The notes: a model not told the origin generated them from the letters alone. Counted from the first letter of the stretch, positions 43,346-55,544 are shown. The stretch: 64,000 bases of DNA from Isoetes taiwanensis (GCA_021234155.1 JAJEKV010000004.1:13794716-13858715); one strand, 5' to 3'. Numbers and translations are program-made.

Positions 43346-43601
43346 CAAACCTGGAAAAAGCCGAAGCTCTTGCACGGTCGCGAAAGCTCTGAGCATGAGA
43401 AAATAACATGAATTTAAGCGGTTTCAAATATAAAGGATAACAATATGTTGCAGAAATAGGACTTGTATGAAATTTAGTATTTTGAATTTGTCGGATGATG
43501 TTACTATGGTTCGAACTAAAAGAGAGCACTTATCTTTTAACTTCCCATTTAAAAACAAGCTTTATATGGAAGAGAGAAATGATATTTAAGCGCATCCTCT
43601 T

Positions 43602-44410
43602 GCCCATCGGAGGTGCCTTCTTGCACCTTTTGCCTCGGGCGCTTTAGCGCTGGCGCTTTGAGGCGCCGCTCGAGGCTGCCGGCCTGGAAAGCAGATGCAA
43701 AGGATGGATGGCGTTGGAGCAAATGGCAGTGAAGGATGGCGACCACATGTGTGTGCTCGAAAAGATGTCCGGGCCAAGCCGCCTCTCTTAAGTCTTGACG
43801 GGCGCAATTTGCGCAGGGTCGGAGGATAAGTGAGGAGGCACCTCCGGATAAGCGATTTCCCCATCTTCATAGATTTGGGATTGAAAATTCCTGGCTGCCC
43901 CGGGGACTTTACCTGCCTCGCTTTTCCAAACCAGTTGTGAAGAGGTTACGGTTTTTGCTGGTGAAGCCTTTGTTAAACCGGAGGTATGAAGGTATGCTTG
44001 TTGCTTGTGCAAATTTAGATGGATTTTTTCATGAGCGCCCATAGTCATCCCCGGCAACGGTTTTTCCTGTGGGTTTTAATCCATGATGGTTGTGTTCTAG
44101 CTCACGCATGAATTGGGTTTAAGGGCTTCGCCCATGTTCTTGTTTGACTTCTGGCCCGGACTTGATCCCTTATGTACTTGGTCCCATAACCCCATTGGGT
44201 TCCGTGGACGCTAAAAATTTTTCCTTCCTTCCTTCCTTCCTTCTTAGGGGCGCCTCCACATGTCAATGACATCGCTTTTTTACGTCAAGCCGCTGAGAGA
44301 CGCTTCAGTGTAAACTGCTCCATCTAGCTACCGGATGAATCCATCCGGACGTCCAAATTGGCCGCCTCGGATGAACTACATGTGAATACGAAAAAGATTT
44401 ACATGTGAGG
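43602..44410. mobile_element. 809-bp insertion flanked by CCTCTT
   Basis: The flanks join perfectly when this segment is removed: CGCATCCTCTT before it and CCTCTTAACACC after it correspond to CGCATCCTCTTAACACTG at 46,419-46,440, a related site without the insert. CCTCTT at 43,596-43,601 and 44,411-44,416 would be the target duplication. The insert is GC-rich and contains a minus ORF (43,788-44,057, IYEDGEIAYPEVPPHLSSDP near its end) and, on the plus strand, a retroposon-like 3' end, GTGGACGCTAAAAATTTTT, followed by (TTCC)n at 44,221-44,244. The class is uncertain. Confidence 0.6.
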
Positions 44411-44416
44411 CCTCTT

Positions 44417-45960
44417 AACACCGACTTGACTTACATCAATTTGCTTGCATATGATATGGATTATGGATAAGTAGTTCATCCATCTTCATAGATTTGGGAT
44501 TGAAAATCATACATTGTATAATACTTTACTCGCAAATATCCAAATGTATGTGGCAATAGAACTCCCTTTGGTCAATGTTTAAACTTGTGCGATGACAATA
44601 TACTTCATTTTGGGTCAATTTAAAAGGCATTTTTTTCATACGCTAATGTTGGACTATAAATTTGAAACTAGTACCATATTTGTAACTATATACATGAATT
44701 GTAGTTGATGTAGCTCTAGTATTTTTGTGGACGAATTAATTATGTGTTTTCAGGGCTATATATCGACAATGCATGCAAAAGCATAACATACAAATAAGTG
44801 AAGTGAAGAAATGAAGTGTTTTACACACAAAGTCTACTTACAACACCATCTACCTACCTATCTATCTTACGCACCATTCATCAACAAACCATGGCTTAGT
44901 ACTATAATTGTACAATTCTGCAAAAAGTTCAAATACCTTCTATATCATAGGCTTCCCAATTTGCTTACGGATATGTTTAGGTGATATGTTCAGATATCCG
45001 ACACCTTCTCGAGAATGCTCATGACGCGATATATAAAAGTCCAACAAATCAACTCGATGTATCGCTTGTGTTTGAGATTTCCGGGCTTGGGATGCATAGA
45101 AAAGGGTGAAGAGCAATGCACTAAGCTTTCTAGCATACAACCTAGTTTTATATGGACTCTAGGGACATGCATCCTTGTTCAATGGCCTACACCATGCCAC
45201 AACGATTGCACATGTGGATGTGTTTGCCGAGATATTCCCCCCTCCATGACTTTCCTTTGTCCCAAAATGTTGGAAAAATTTGAAAGGCGCCAATTTCAAA
45301 ACAAGGTGTATTTTAATGGTATTTGTTTCATTGGCTTTAGCAAAAGAAAATAACAACAACAACCACCACAACAATAAATTTAAAATCATCAGCCCAAAAT
45401 AAAACGCGTGAAGGCAATTGTGAGGGCAATTGCTTGGAATGGCATATTTGCCATCGTCTTAATCTGCTTTCATCATTGTTTGACATTTGTTCACATTGCA
45501 CCGCTTTTGTGATACTATATAAGGCTGAAGCATCGGGTTTTGTGCAGCTTTGGTGTCGTGTATGGCTTCATTTAAGCATTGTTGAGCCCTAGATATAGTG
45601 ACGATTAGATAGAATTCCCTTTTATGAATAGTTTAATCCCGCTTTCAATTTGGAAGTTAATTGTATACAAAGCTTGCTTTGATTCGACTAAAGCTCGACT
45701 ACTTTGATGGGAAAATCCCAAATGATTTATGGCAAGCATTGCAACATTAGGTGCAATAGGATAATGGATGTTCTGTTATAATATAATGGATGTTCAATCA
45801 TTTTAGAAAAGTCTTTCATATCTTAGTTTTATATTTATGCACATCGACACATTAGAAATTGTGAGAACATTCTAAGTATATGCTTAATTTGATGTAAAGC
45901 TGCTTGAAGCTTTTTTGGCTGAAAGTTAGAGTTTAAGGTAATTTAATGCTTACCTCATCT
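44417..45960. other. Mostly non-coding stretch
   Basis: ORFs at 44,940-45,353 on both strands overlap and show no known motif. A TATA-like CTATATAAGGC is at about 45,516. The words TTAATTTGATGTAAAG and GAAGTTAGAGTTTAAG occur at about 45,885 and again at 46,200, marking a local duplication. Confidence 0.3.
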
Positions 45961-45994
45961 TTTATGAATACGTTGCAGGATATTAATTTTGTGG

Positions 45995-46140
45995 CAACAT
46001 TGTAGGTTTATTCCTTATCTACTAACAACGACTACCCTTCGTATGATATGTCACGGACAATAGCAAAAGATGCACTAAAAGAAGCTCGCTTAAAGAAAGA
46101 ATCTCAAACAGAAACAAATGCAATGGTTTCAAGCCTGAGA
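45995..46140 (+). pseudogene. Possible exon, unrecognised
   Basis: After an acceptor-like CATTGTAG the frame reads VYSLSTNNDYPSYDMSRTIA and KDALKEARLKKESQTETNAM before reaching AT-rich sequence. Charged and helix-forming, but no family is recognised. Confidence 0.25.
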
Positions 46141-46509
46141 ATTAATTTGTTTCCAAAGATTAAACTTCTTTACTTAAATGTCTATGATATGTATATGCTT
46201 AATTTGATGTAAAGCGCCTGTAGCTTTTTTGGTTGGAAGTTAGAGTTTAAGTATTTCAAATTTGCTTGGGGTGATATTACTATGGTTCAACTAAAAGAGA
46301 GCACTTATCTTTTAACTTCCCATTTAAAAACTTCTCGATTAGCCCCTGCATCTCCATCTGCATCTGCATCTTGCATCTAATTAAACGAGCTTCATATGGA
46401 AGAGAGAATTGATATTTAAGCGCATCCTCTTAACACTGTCTTGACTTACATCTTTGTAAACTTGCTTGCATATTATTTGGATAAGTAGTTCTTAGTAGCA
46501 ATAGAACTC

Positions 46510-47712
46510 CCTTATGCTCTCACACTGTAGATGATTTGCAAAAGCAGATTGATGTTCTGGGTAATTTCTGCTCACAGTTTAGGCTTACAATAAATTTGGA
46601 AAAAACAAATGTCTTGTGCTTTGGCACGCAGTCTGCGGCTTTGCTATACTAGGGGAAGCAATCGAGAAGGCCCAATCTTATAAATATTTAGGACACGAAG
46701 TGTACATTGGGCGCAAGCCATGGACTAAAGTTGTGGATTGTAGGATAGCAGCTGCTATGAAAGCATTCTATTCATTGTCAAATATTTGTCGCCATGCCCA
46801 TATTGTCTATTGGCCACTTCGGAAGAAACTCTTTGAAGCACTTGTAATGCCAGTTGCATTGTATGCTAGCGAAATATGGGGGCCATCATTGAGCAAATTC
46901 AAATGGAATGAGATTGAAGGAATCCAAAAACTTGGCTACATATGACATTTAAGGTGAAAAGGGCAGTCCCATAGGAGATAAGGTTATATGACAAAGGATC
47001 CTATCCATTGGAAATTCATGCTACGCAACACTTTGAGATACATGGATCAAAAATAACAAACGCAAGAGGGCTCCCTTGTATGGCTTGCACTTAATGCTAC
47101 TTGATTTGAATGGCAAAAGCCGTTGGTATAAAGATCCAGCAAGGCTGGTTTACCCGCTTGAATCTCCCTCGCTAGTCCCTATTCAAAAGAGTTCAAAGCA
47201 ACCGCCTTTTAGCATATTGGTGATACATCCGCAAAGAAGAAAGCCAATACTATATTAGAGACTTCAATCCAAAGCGTAAGCTTAAAACTCAAAGAAGCAT
47301 TTGAACCTTCACAATATGTTTCCCTAGCCAAAAGAGCAAGAACCCGCATACGCATGAGCTCCTATTGTTTGATGATTGAACGAGGGAGATGGCTGAATAT
47401 TGCAGAGGAACAAAGAATATATCTTGTAATGAAGACATTGAAACTAAAAGAATGCCATTTATTTTTGTCATAGACATGATAACCTCCAAGCCAAATATCC
47501 TATGATTGATTGAGTATACCTATGGACGCATTGTTTCAAAGAACACTTTAATGCTCCCTTATCCGGGACATTACTTTTGAGAACTTTTGACAAAGCCGAA
47601 AGTGCTAATAATTCCGGAACATTTCAATATTGTTTTATACTCATACTCATCATGTTTGTCCCATAGCCTACTTGCCCCCAGGGACGCAATAAACTTTATT
47701 ATTATTATTTTA
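46510..47712 (+). mobile_element. RTE-type LINE, 3' part (copy 2)
   Basis: Begins inside the reverse transcriptase (LMLSHC near 46,515, the YADDLLLCS region, disrupted) and continues with SYKYLGHEVYIGRKPWTK, AAAMKAFYSLSNICRHAHIV and KKLFEALVMPVALYASEIWG (46,830-46,885). The C-terminal domain follows in broken frames, with RARTRIRMSSYCLMIERGRW at about 47,328-47,390, the typical xLxIExGRW block. It ends in AATAAACTTTATTATTATTATTTT, fitting the short A/T-rich repeats at RTE 3' ends. About 90 percent like 27.36-27.76 kb by eye. Dead. Confidence 0.87.
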
Positions 47713-47713
47713 T

Positions 47714-47742
47714 AAGTACCCAATACCTAGTATTGGGTACTT
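47714..47742. repeat. Perfect 13-bp-arm palindrome
   Basis: AAGTACCCAATAC, loop CTA, GTATTGGGTACTT. It follows immediately on the RTE 3' end. It could form a cruciform or hairpin; no CTRR sits at Helitron spacing. Confidence 0.9.
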
Positions 47743-47879
47743 TTAGGTGTAGTTTTATGGTCCATAAATAATACATTTTAAGGTACATTGTAGTATGCTT
47801 ATGCCCTCTATCATAAATGAGAATCTAATTTCAAAGGTTTTTTTTAGTGCTTATGTGAATACTAGCATAAGGAAGGAAG

Positions 47880-50020
47880 GTATTTTTATCGTCCCACGAG
47901 ACCAATCGGCCTATGGGACCCAATACAAAAAGCAAACAAGCAAAGCCGGATTACTACCCGGATTAAAACCCCTCCCGGAGGGTTTTCGAGGGAAAACCGC
48001 GGCAGCAATCACCGCCGACAAACCGCTTCAATATCTTGAAATGCAAAAACACACAAATATATACACTCATGCACCGCATTCGTGAGTGCCCGACGGCCAG
48101 AGGGAGGGGCAAAGGTGAGCTCGCAGATCCAAGACCTCGAATGTACGCGACCCCGAGCACGTATTGACTGCGGTGTTTCATCAGCAAATGTAGGGCAAGT
48201 CCGATTAGCATTAAGGGAGCCGATCCGCCCAAACCTCGATCAATGTTGGGCAACTCGAAAGTGTGAGACTCATCCTCAATGGAACCCGCTTGATGACTCG
48301 ACAAAGCCCTCGCCCCGGCGGGGCTCCCCCAATCCACCGCCTCGCCTCGATGCGAAGATGGTGGGCACCGCGTAATAATGGAGGCAATGAGTCCAAGGGT
48401 TTTTCGTATTTGAAGGAACGGTGAAAGCTGCGGGCCCCGCTAACACGGGTTGATGTGCTCCTTGTAATGGGCCATTTTGATTCGCTCTAGAGTCCCATGG
48501 GTCCTTCGCAGTACTCCACGGTCGCCACGATCGGCCTCTCCACCTCCCACACACTGCGGTTCTCGCGACGTTCCATCCGGGTGAACCATCGATCTCTTAC
48601 CCCTCCAATGGGCCGAGCCTGCGGAGGACCCATTGCCAAAGCCAGTCGCGCGGAGCCGAAAGCATCACCCATATTAACCACTTTCCGAAAATAGACGATG
48701 TGTCTATCAAGGGCTTTTACCCGTGGCTGCAAGAATCCAGATTTTCTCGCAGCCCCGATAGGGGGGCAAGGTTTCACCCCCAAGTGCAGTGCCAAAATAC
48801 CTACACTTTTGCTCCAAGTCATTCAGTGTCAGCTAAAGAGACGGCGGGGACCCAAACTCCCGACCACAGACTGTCTGAGAAGGATTGTTTCGACAACGCC
48901 TCTAAACAGATGTGGGACTGATGGCCCCAATCATAGTGAGCTACGCACAGGACTTTGTTCTCAGCATGGCAAAGCCGCTTTCGGCCCTGTTGTCAAGTAT
49001 GGCCGACGGGCCTCCCAAGTGAGGAGGGGAACTCCCCTAGGGTACTTAGTGGGGCGGACTCCCACAAAATTTGCCCCCGATATGTGAGTGCAGGAGGCGC
49101 GGAGGGGTGGGTGGAGGGAGGATATGAGAACCACCCCGGGTCTTGGCGGATTCACGCCGCGATAAACCAGCACGGCCGTATCGTGGTCTAGGGCATCCGG
49201 ATGAGACCGCATAGCTTCCGGGTGTGGGCCGAAGGTCAACATCGCGTCGCATAGATGAGCCGGGCGATGACCTAGTGCAAAAGCCGTATGCCATCCCCCA
49301 TGCTCAAGAAGCCGTATTCTAACCGTCAATATAGAGGCCAAAAGTGTTGGTGAGAGGGGCAGCCCCGCCGACCCCAATACTACTGGTGAATGCTTGGCCC
49401 GTCGGGATCTTGCCAAAACAACTCTCATACTGACGTGATATGGCATTATGCAATGTGCGGCGGCAGCCCGGGCTTGACGATCTTAGCCCATAGCTTTTCT
49501 GAGGACCGTATCAAAAAAGCCTTCTCGAAGTCCACAGCGACAATACAAGTCATCTTGGCGGTTCCGGGCTGTTTTCAATCGCTGCAGCCCGGTAAAGATA
49601 TGGTCAATCGTTGAGTGGCGGGGGTCTAAAGCCCGCCGGTGTGAGGGCTCGCGACATCACGCCGCCTCGCAAATGGTCAACTGGCCGCCGAGAATGCCAC
49701 CAATAGTTTGGCAAATACCGAATCGCACCATATGATCGTCCGGTGGCCGGTTTGACGATGTGGGTCGCCTTACCTTTGGAATGAGGACAACCCCGCTTGG
49801 GTCCATTGTCCCGAAACCTTCCTACAATGCTCTATTGAACGAGGGGTAGTGAGGATCGGCACCGGGCCGTCCGCCTCGCCCATTTGAGTAACTTTCGATG
49901 CGCATGCCATCGAGGTCACCTTCCCATTAGCAGCCGTTCGCGAGCCCTCCACAACATCCTCCTCCTCGAAACCAATGGGGGCCATTCCCCTGGGGGTATG
50001 GGCGCACGCTGCCCCCACGG
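47880..50020 (-). mobile_element. RTE-type LINE remnant, GC-rich, minus strand
   Basis: Minus-strand frames give DPSGVVLIPK (about 49,780), a STIDHIFTGLQRLKTARNR segment (about 49,570-49,620), DDLYCRCGLREGFFDTVLRK (about 49,505-49,555, a decayed FVDFxKAFDTV box), GLPLSPTLLASILTVRIRLL (about 49,310-49,360), AMLTFGPHPEAMRSHPDALD (about 49,190-49,250) and, far downstream, SIEDESHTFELPNID (about 48,225-48,285), matching the C-terminal EDExH..ECP zinc-like block. Order and motifs are those of plant RTE LINEs. Many CpG-rich decayed stretches, stops and shifts. The 3' end is probably near 47,880 (GGGTCCCATAGG on the minus strand). Confidence 0.75.
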
Positions 50021-50029
50021 TGGGTCATA

Positions 50030-50630
50030 GAGCCGCTTTGCAAATCGTTCCCACCGCCCGGGTGTGATGTCCCCGTAGAGATGGGCTAGCCTTCAAGCAC
50101 TCTCAAGGCCAAAAGGTTTGAGGATGAGGTCCAAAGAAAATAACATCTCCCCGACAAAGTGCATAAAAAATTCACCCCTGTGGACTTGAATAACATCAAA
50201 GGTGAACCTTAACCTTTTGGGAAAAAAAGCTCAGTGTAGGTCTAAGTTTGGCATTATGTACCATAGGTCAAAAAATATTTTTAAGGGAATGCCAATAGAG
50301 CAACATGATATGTTAAACCATTGGAATTGAAGAACCTTTGTAATTTAATTAGAATTCTATGACCAAGTCCCTTTGGGAAAGCAACTCCACCTTTGGGTAG
50401 CGAGAGCAGTAGTCCTTCTTTGTGAGTTCTTGCTAAGAGACATCATAATTGAAGATTGAAGATCGAGACCCAAGTTTTAGTAAAACTACATTTGGTTGTA
50501 GTAGATGTACATTCGATAATTAATCAAACGAAATGATCTATTAATGTTATCAATGATTCGGATAAAAAAAAATTGTAGAATATATTTATACAAGAAATTT
50601 AATACGTCCCTCTTACACATTGTTCCAGTT
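50030..50630. other. Non-coding transition
   Basis: The GC-rich LINE remnant gives way to AT-rich sequence; nothing recognised. Confidence 0.3.
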
Positions 50631-51299
50631 TTAGCATGTTCTTACTTGCAAGGCCCCTCATGCTCTAGATAACCAACAATTCTAATGAGATTCTCTTGTG
50701 ATTCCTCTATATTCTTCAAAGATTCTATGTACTATATTTGGTATTCATGAATATTCCCCTAGATTCTCTTTAGGAGGTGCTTACCCATGAGCATTTAGAA
50801 CCTTCCAAAATAATCTATTTTGGATCTATGCAACATTTCTAAAACACTTTCTATTTTTAGGACCGAGGCTTTTACCCCGAGCATCTAGAACATTTTTTTT
50901 CAAGATTTATATTGCACACCTTTGTTATGAAACATTTTAGAACATTCTATTGTGGCTCTTGCAAAATCTTAAAAAACTCTAAGATTTCATCAAGATTTTC
51001 TTAGATTCCCTTAGATTCAACTAGATTTTTAAGAGATTCCCTTAGACTTGTAAATATCTTCCTAGATTCTCTTACAATTTATGAGATTTCCTTAGATTCC
51101 CTTTTAATTCTCCCCGATTCCTTACATTCTAGAAATTTCTAGAACATTCTAGAACTTTCGGAACATTCTCGAAACTTTCAAAACATCCTAGAACTTTTTG
51201 GAAGTATCTTCCTATTTCCTTACTAGAATGTTATATTGTTTATTTTAATTAGGACATTACCTTTAAGTATATTTGAAAACATAAATTATTGATAGAATT

Positions 51300-51395
51300 A
51301 ATGCTTGGTCTAGTGGTTGGTTAATGGGGGCTAGGGGTTAATCCACCGTATTCGAATCCCCCAATAACATAAAAATTTTTAAAAGCCTTTCCTTA
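51300..51395 (+). mobile_element. tRNA-derived SINE
   Basis: Box-A-like TTGGTCTAGTGGTTGG (51,305-51,320) and a clear box B, TATTCGAATCCCC (51,349-51,361), sit about 30 bp apart; the tail is CAATAACATAAAAATTTTT. Strong resemblance to the tRNA-related head of plant SINEs. Confidence 0.7.
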
Positions 51396-52552
51396 AAATT
51401 TGTTGAAAATACCAAGGCAGACCAAGCATGTAATGTGAGCCGTAGGATCTTGGACCAAGGATTATGATCAATCACCGTGTGGGATCATGTAGGATATATC
51501 TAAAGCAACGGAGTCGCCGATCTTGGACCGGACGGTCGATCGGGATCAACTGATGATGAGGAGCTGCGACACATATTATATATAAACTCCCGCCATCACT
51601 ACCGTGATATCGCCCCAAAGCCCGCGTGGAGCCGCCGGATCTCGAATCTGACGGCCGGATAAGCACGACAAACATAAGAACATATAAGAAAATTAATGCG
51701 CCCCACGGCGCATTGTTCCTTAGCGTTTTAGCCTATAGTGCTCTAGATAACCAACGATTCTAATCGAGATTCTCTTTAGATTCTTCTAGATTCTCTTAGA
51801 ATTTTTCTATTTTGATTGAGGTGCTTACCCATGAGCATTTAAAACCTTCTAAAAATAATCTATTTTGGATCTACATGCAAACATTTTTAAAACATTTTCA
51901 TTTTTTTTTAGACTAAGGCACTTACCCTGAAAGCATCTAGAATATTTTTTTCAAGATTTATATTGTACACCTTTTATTATGAAACATTTTAAAACATTCT
52001 ATTGTCGCTCTTTGCAAAATCTTAAAACCCATTAGCATTTAAAACCTTCTAAAATAATCTATTTTGGATCTGTGCAACATTTTTTAAAACATTTTCTATT
52101 TTTTTTTTTTTTTTTAGACTAAGGCGCTTACCTTGAGCATCTAGAATATTTTTTTTTTTTTTCAAGATTTATATTGTACACCTTTATTATGAAACATTTT
52201 AGAACATTCTATTGTCGCTTTTTTGCAAAATCTTAAAAACTCTAAGATTTCATCAAGTTTTCTTAGATTCCCTTAGATATTATGAAGATTCCCTTAAGAT
52301 TCAATTAGGATTTTAAGAGATTCCTCGCTAGACTTGTATATTTTCCTAGATTCTCTTACAATTTATGAGATTTCTTATATTCCCTTCAATTCTTACGGAT
52401 TCCCCTTACATTCTAGAAATTTCTAGAACATTTTAGAACTTTCCTCGAACATTTTTGAAAGTTTCAAAACATCCTACAATATTATAGTCTATTTTATCTT
52501 AATTAGAACATTACCCTTAAGTATATTTGAAAACATAAATTTTCATAGAATT

Positions 52553-52915
52553 AATGCTTGGTCTAGTGGTTAGAGTGGGGGGTTTGTTAACAAAAAGAAT
52601 AATTTATCACGGCTTTGAGTCCACGGAATAATTTGCCACTATTTCACGATACCTATCCATATGTCGCTACCTCCAAACTATTTATTGGTTTCCCTTATTA
52701 TTAAAAAAAGGTGAACACTTGTCTTCTACTAATAGCCAATATTATTAGCATGGCCTTGTCATAATATTGTTAAACCATAGCTAAGGTTGCTCTTTGCCAT
52801 TCTATTGCCTAACTTTGCCAATAACTTCTGCCATATTTATGCACTCCACGTTGGGGGTTGAGGGACCGGTTCCGAATCCTCCCAATAACATAAAAATTTT
52901 AAAAGCCTTTCCTTA
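52553..52915 (+). mobile_element. Same SINE, split by a 265-bp insertion
   Basis: Box A (TTGGTCTAGTGGTTAGAG, 52,558-52,575) and box B (GGTTCCGAATCC, 52,868-52,879) are separated by about 290 bp instead of 30. Removing about 52,585-52,850 restores the order seen at 51,300. The inserted piece (TTGTTAACAAAAAGAATAAT ... TTATGCACTCCACG) has no recognised class and no clear terminal inverted repeats. Confidence 0.65.
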
Positions 52916-53260
52916 TGGAACCAGCATTCAATATGAGCCTTAGGATCTTAGACTCGATCAATCCATCAAGATCTCACCATATAAAAGCAATATAAGCCGT
53001 GAGGGATCTATTACATATAATTCTAAAGCCACGTGGACCATGGGATGTTTCCCCAAGCCACGTGGAGCCGGATCGATTCCTGACCGCCGATCGATCAGAT
53101 CTGAATAGTAGGGATCGCGGTACTCATATTATATATAAACTCCTTAGCCATCTGGGCCGTAGGATCGTCCAAAGCCAATGGAGTCGTTGGATCTCGAACG
53201 GACCCGGTCGGATAAGCGCGAAACATAAGAACATATATAGATCGGATATTGTTCATTATC

Positions 53261-53742
53261 TTCTAGCGAGGACCAATTCACATATTAGCACTCCATTCTA
53301 TATATAGATGACATATTTTTTATCACATCAAATGCACTCCATTCAACACGACTACGACTAATTAATGCCCATAAATGCATTCCTACTGCCCATGACCAAT
53401 GCCCGACATTGCCGCACTGCGTTTAGTTGTTTTTAAAAAGCAGTTGGTATACTCACAAGAATATATAATCCATAAAAAAACAAGTCCCTTAAGGCTGCGA
53501 TAAAACACATGTAACTAAAAAGATGTAGAGGGTCTTGTTCATGTGCTCCAATTCAATAAAAAATAATCGCCTAAACCCTAGGTGCTGAATAAAGAAACCG
53601 AAAGTGGTGGTTTAACGACAATGGCACAACAAAAAATCAAATGTTTAGGATATCACCGAGGCGCCATGCCCGAGTAGTGCCATCACCGTAGCAAAGATCA
53701 CCGAAAGTTATCGCTGACATATCGCCAAAAGATATATAATAC
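53261..53742. other. Non-coding stretch before the second large duplication
   Basis: AT-rich, no coding or repeat signature recognised. The homology to 13.39 kb starts abruptly at AGGACTTGTATGGTCAGG, about 53,745. Confidence 0.35.
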
Positions 53743-54169
53743 GTAAGGACTTGTATGGTCAGGTGGACTTGCAAATACTTTGTACAGTGATATTATTGTT
53801 CAAACAAAAAATAGAGCAAAGGAAGGAAAAACATGATTAGCATGGGAAAAATCAAATGCATCCATGGAGAATCATCAGGGGGTTAGCTGACCTGTAGATA
53901 GTGTCAACAGTAAGCAACACAAATACACCAGTTGCTCTATGACCAACATAGGCATCAATTTGGGAGAAACCTGTATGTGCTCCAACACCGATGGGTTTCT
54001 TCCAAGGGGCTTTATGTTCATATTTGTTGCTCAACATTCTACAAAGGCTATCAGAGAAAAATGGAAAGGTTATTGATGCCCCTTACTTCAACTTCTCTAT
54101 CACGGTCCAGGAGTTCACAGTGATTCAAGGTCTCTTCAAACATATATCAAAAAATCTCGCCATCATCCT

Positions 54170-54830
54170 GTGCAACTTCTTAAATTGCCGCTGGTCAGGA
54201 GCTCTTTTCTGCCTCTTCCTAAAGGCAAACTGTCCCTTGACAAACGGCCCCTCTTCAGTGATCCTTTCAAACAGAGTGCGTTCTCTGACATATTTAATAC
54301 CCTTTTCTTACCTTCCTTTGGATTTCCAACTTGCCCTCTTTTCATCTGAGAAAAAGCGGGCAACTACCCGCTGAATCTGAAAATGTCAATTTTTTCTTAC
54401 ATTCTTGATTTCCAATTTGGTTTCATCTTTTGCAAAAGACAAAAACCACTCCTGAATCCTACAGAGATGGACAAATGAAGATGTACAGAATAAAAGCATG
54501 CCTAGTTTGGCCAACACTCCTTTCCCTTTTATACCAAAAAAAAAACTTAAGTTCAGGAACCTAAATATTGAACTTTTCGCTGCTTGCTTAATTTTGGATC
54601 AGGGAATACAGTTAATCAGGTCTAAATCAGGAATACAGGAATCAGGTTGGGTCTAAAGCTAGAAAAAGTAGGCCTTTTGATCCAGCAAGTAAAACAAGAA
54701 CGACAAATATGATGATTACGAGCAAGAGTAACGCATGAATATCTGTTTAAAAATAAGAAGCTAAGCAACGCTTATCTTTCTCCTTGTTATTGATTTTGGG
54801 GCCTTTTCCAGCCAAGCGAAAATGCTAGAA
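54170..54830 (-). pseudogene. Minus-strand multi-exon gene remnant (copy in the indel-rich block)
   Basis: Corresponds to 13,738-14,470. Recognisable pieces are AAATGTTATTC-type intron words, the FSDEKR(A)G region at about 54,330-54,365 and the GKGPKINNKEKDKR region at about 54,775-54,815. Reading frames are broken by extra small indels relative to the first copy. Confidence 0.4.
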
Positions 54831-55544
54831 ATGGCAAACCTGGAAAAAGAAAAATAAAGCGCATTTAACCAGTTTCAAATATAAAGGATAACTTGCAGTT
54901 AGGGACTTGTATGGTCAGGTGGGACTTTCAAATACTTAGAATTTGTAGCGTACGGTTCAAACAATAAAGGCTGGCAAATTATCCAGAGGCATAAGATTTT
55001 GGGCAAAATGGTGGGCCTAAAGAAAGGGGTTAGGGTTGTGGGAATTCTTTCTTCCCCCTTTTTAAAAAAAGCAACGGTTGCATGTTAGAATTCCGTGGTG
55101 ACTCATCGTCCGAAAGACTATGGGCAGCCCGACTTCATCCCAAGTGTTGGAGGAGATGGCGAGCATGCCGCGATGCCGCCCCTATGTTTTGGAGGGTGTT
55201 GGCGCATGTGGCCCCAGCCAAATAGGTAGGCTCGAGGTTTTCTGCGGTTGGGAAGGATGTGGCGCGGTTGGTCGATGGCTCCTTAGTTGTGCTCTTGATT
55301 GTTTGATGGTGGAAACAGCTCGAAGTCCATATATATTTTCCGCGGCTAGTTGTACAATTGCACCTCCTTAAGAACGCCGTGGCGCTTTGCAATCATGCCG
55401 CTTTTGTACATATGGTATCTCATCAAGGGCTTCTCAGGAAAGGATTCTTTGAAGAAGTTTCTTCTATTTGCATGTGTGGACTTTTGTCTCCAATGATGTT
55501 TTGTACGCTGCATTTCCTCTAAGTGGGGAGAGTTTCTTTGATGA

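Larger units (their letters stand above)
38640..43500. repeat. Duplicated block, copy 2 (partner 9.54-14.6 kb)
   Basis: Co-linear with 9,540-12,720 and then with 13,490-14,560. It starts with two of the 67-bp tandem units. Unlike copy 1 it has an extra internal duplication (40,860-41,440 resembles 41,955-42,500) and only one copy of the minus-strand gene. The two blocks are about 29 kb apart in the same orientation. Confidence 0.8.
50630..53260. repeat. Two tandem AT-rich units, each ending in a SINE and a CG-rich tail
   Basis: Unit 1 (50,630-51,700) and unit 2 (51,715-53,260) share the order: CTCTAGATAACCAACnATTC; many TTAGATTCCCTTAGATT-type words; ACATTACC(C)TTAAGTATATT; a SINE (GCTTGGTCTAGTGGTT...CGAATCC); TGAGCCgTAGGATCTT; and a tail with GTGGAGCCGccGGATC, CATATTATATATAAACTCC and GGATAAGC.CGA..AACATAAG. 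Unit 2 also has an internal 215-bp duplication (51,825-52,030 against 52,030-52,220). No terminal repeats or coding were found. Confidence 0.75.

Noticed and set aside
45015-45353. 112-codon plus-strand ORF
   Set aside because: Overlaps other open frames on the minus strand, has no motif and no second copy; coding cannot be supported.
47714-47742. Palindrome as a Helitron 3' end
   Set aside because: No CTRR plus T occurs at the usual distance after the stem; the only CTAG lies within the loop and arm.
48698-49087. 129-codon plus-strand ORF
   Set aside because: It is the opposite-strand shadow of the GC-rich minus-strand RTE LINE remnant.
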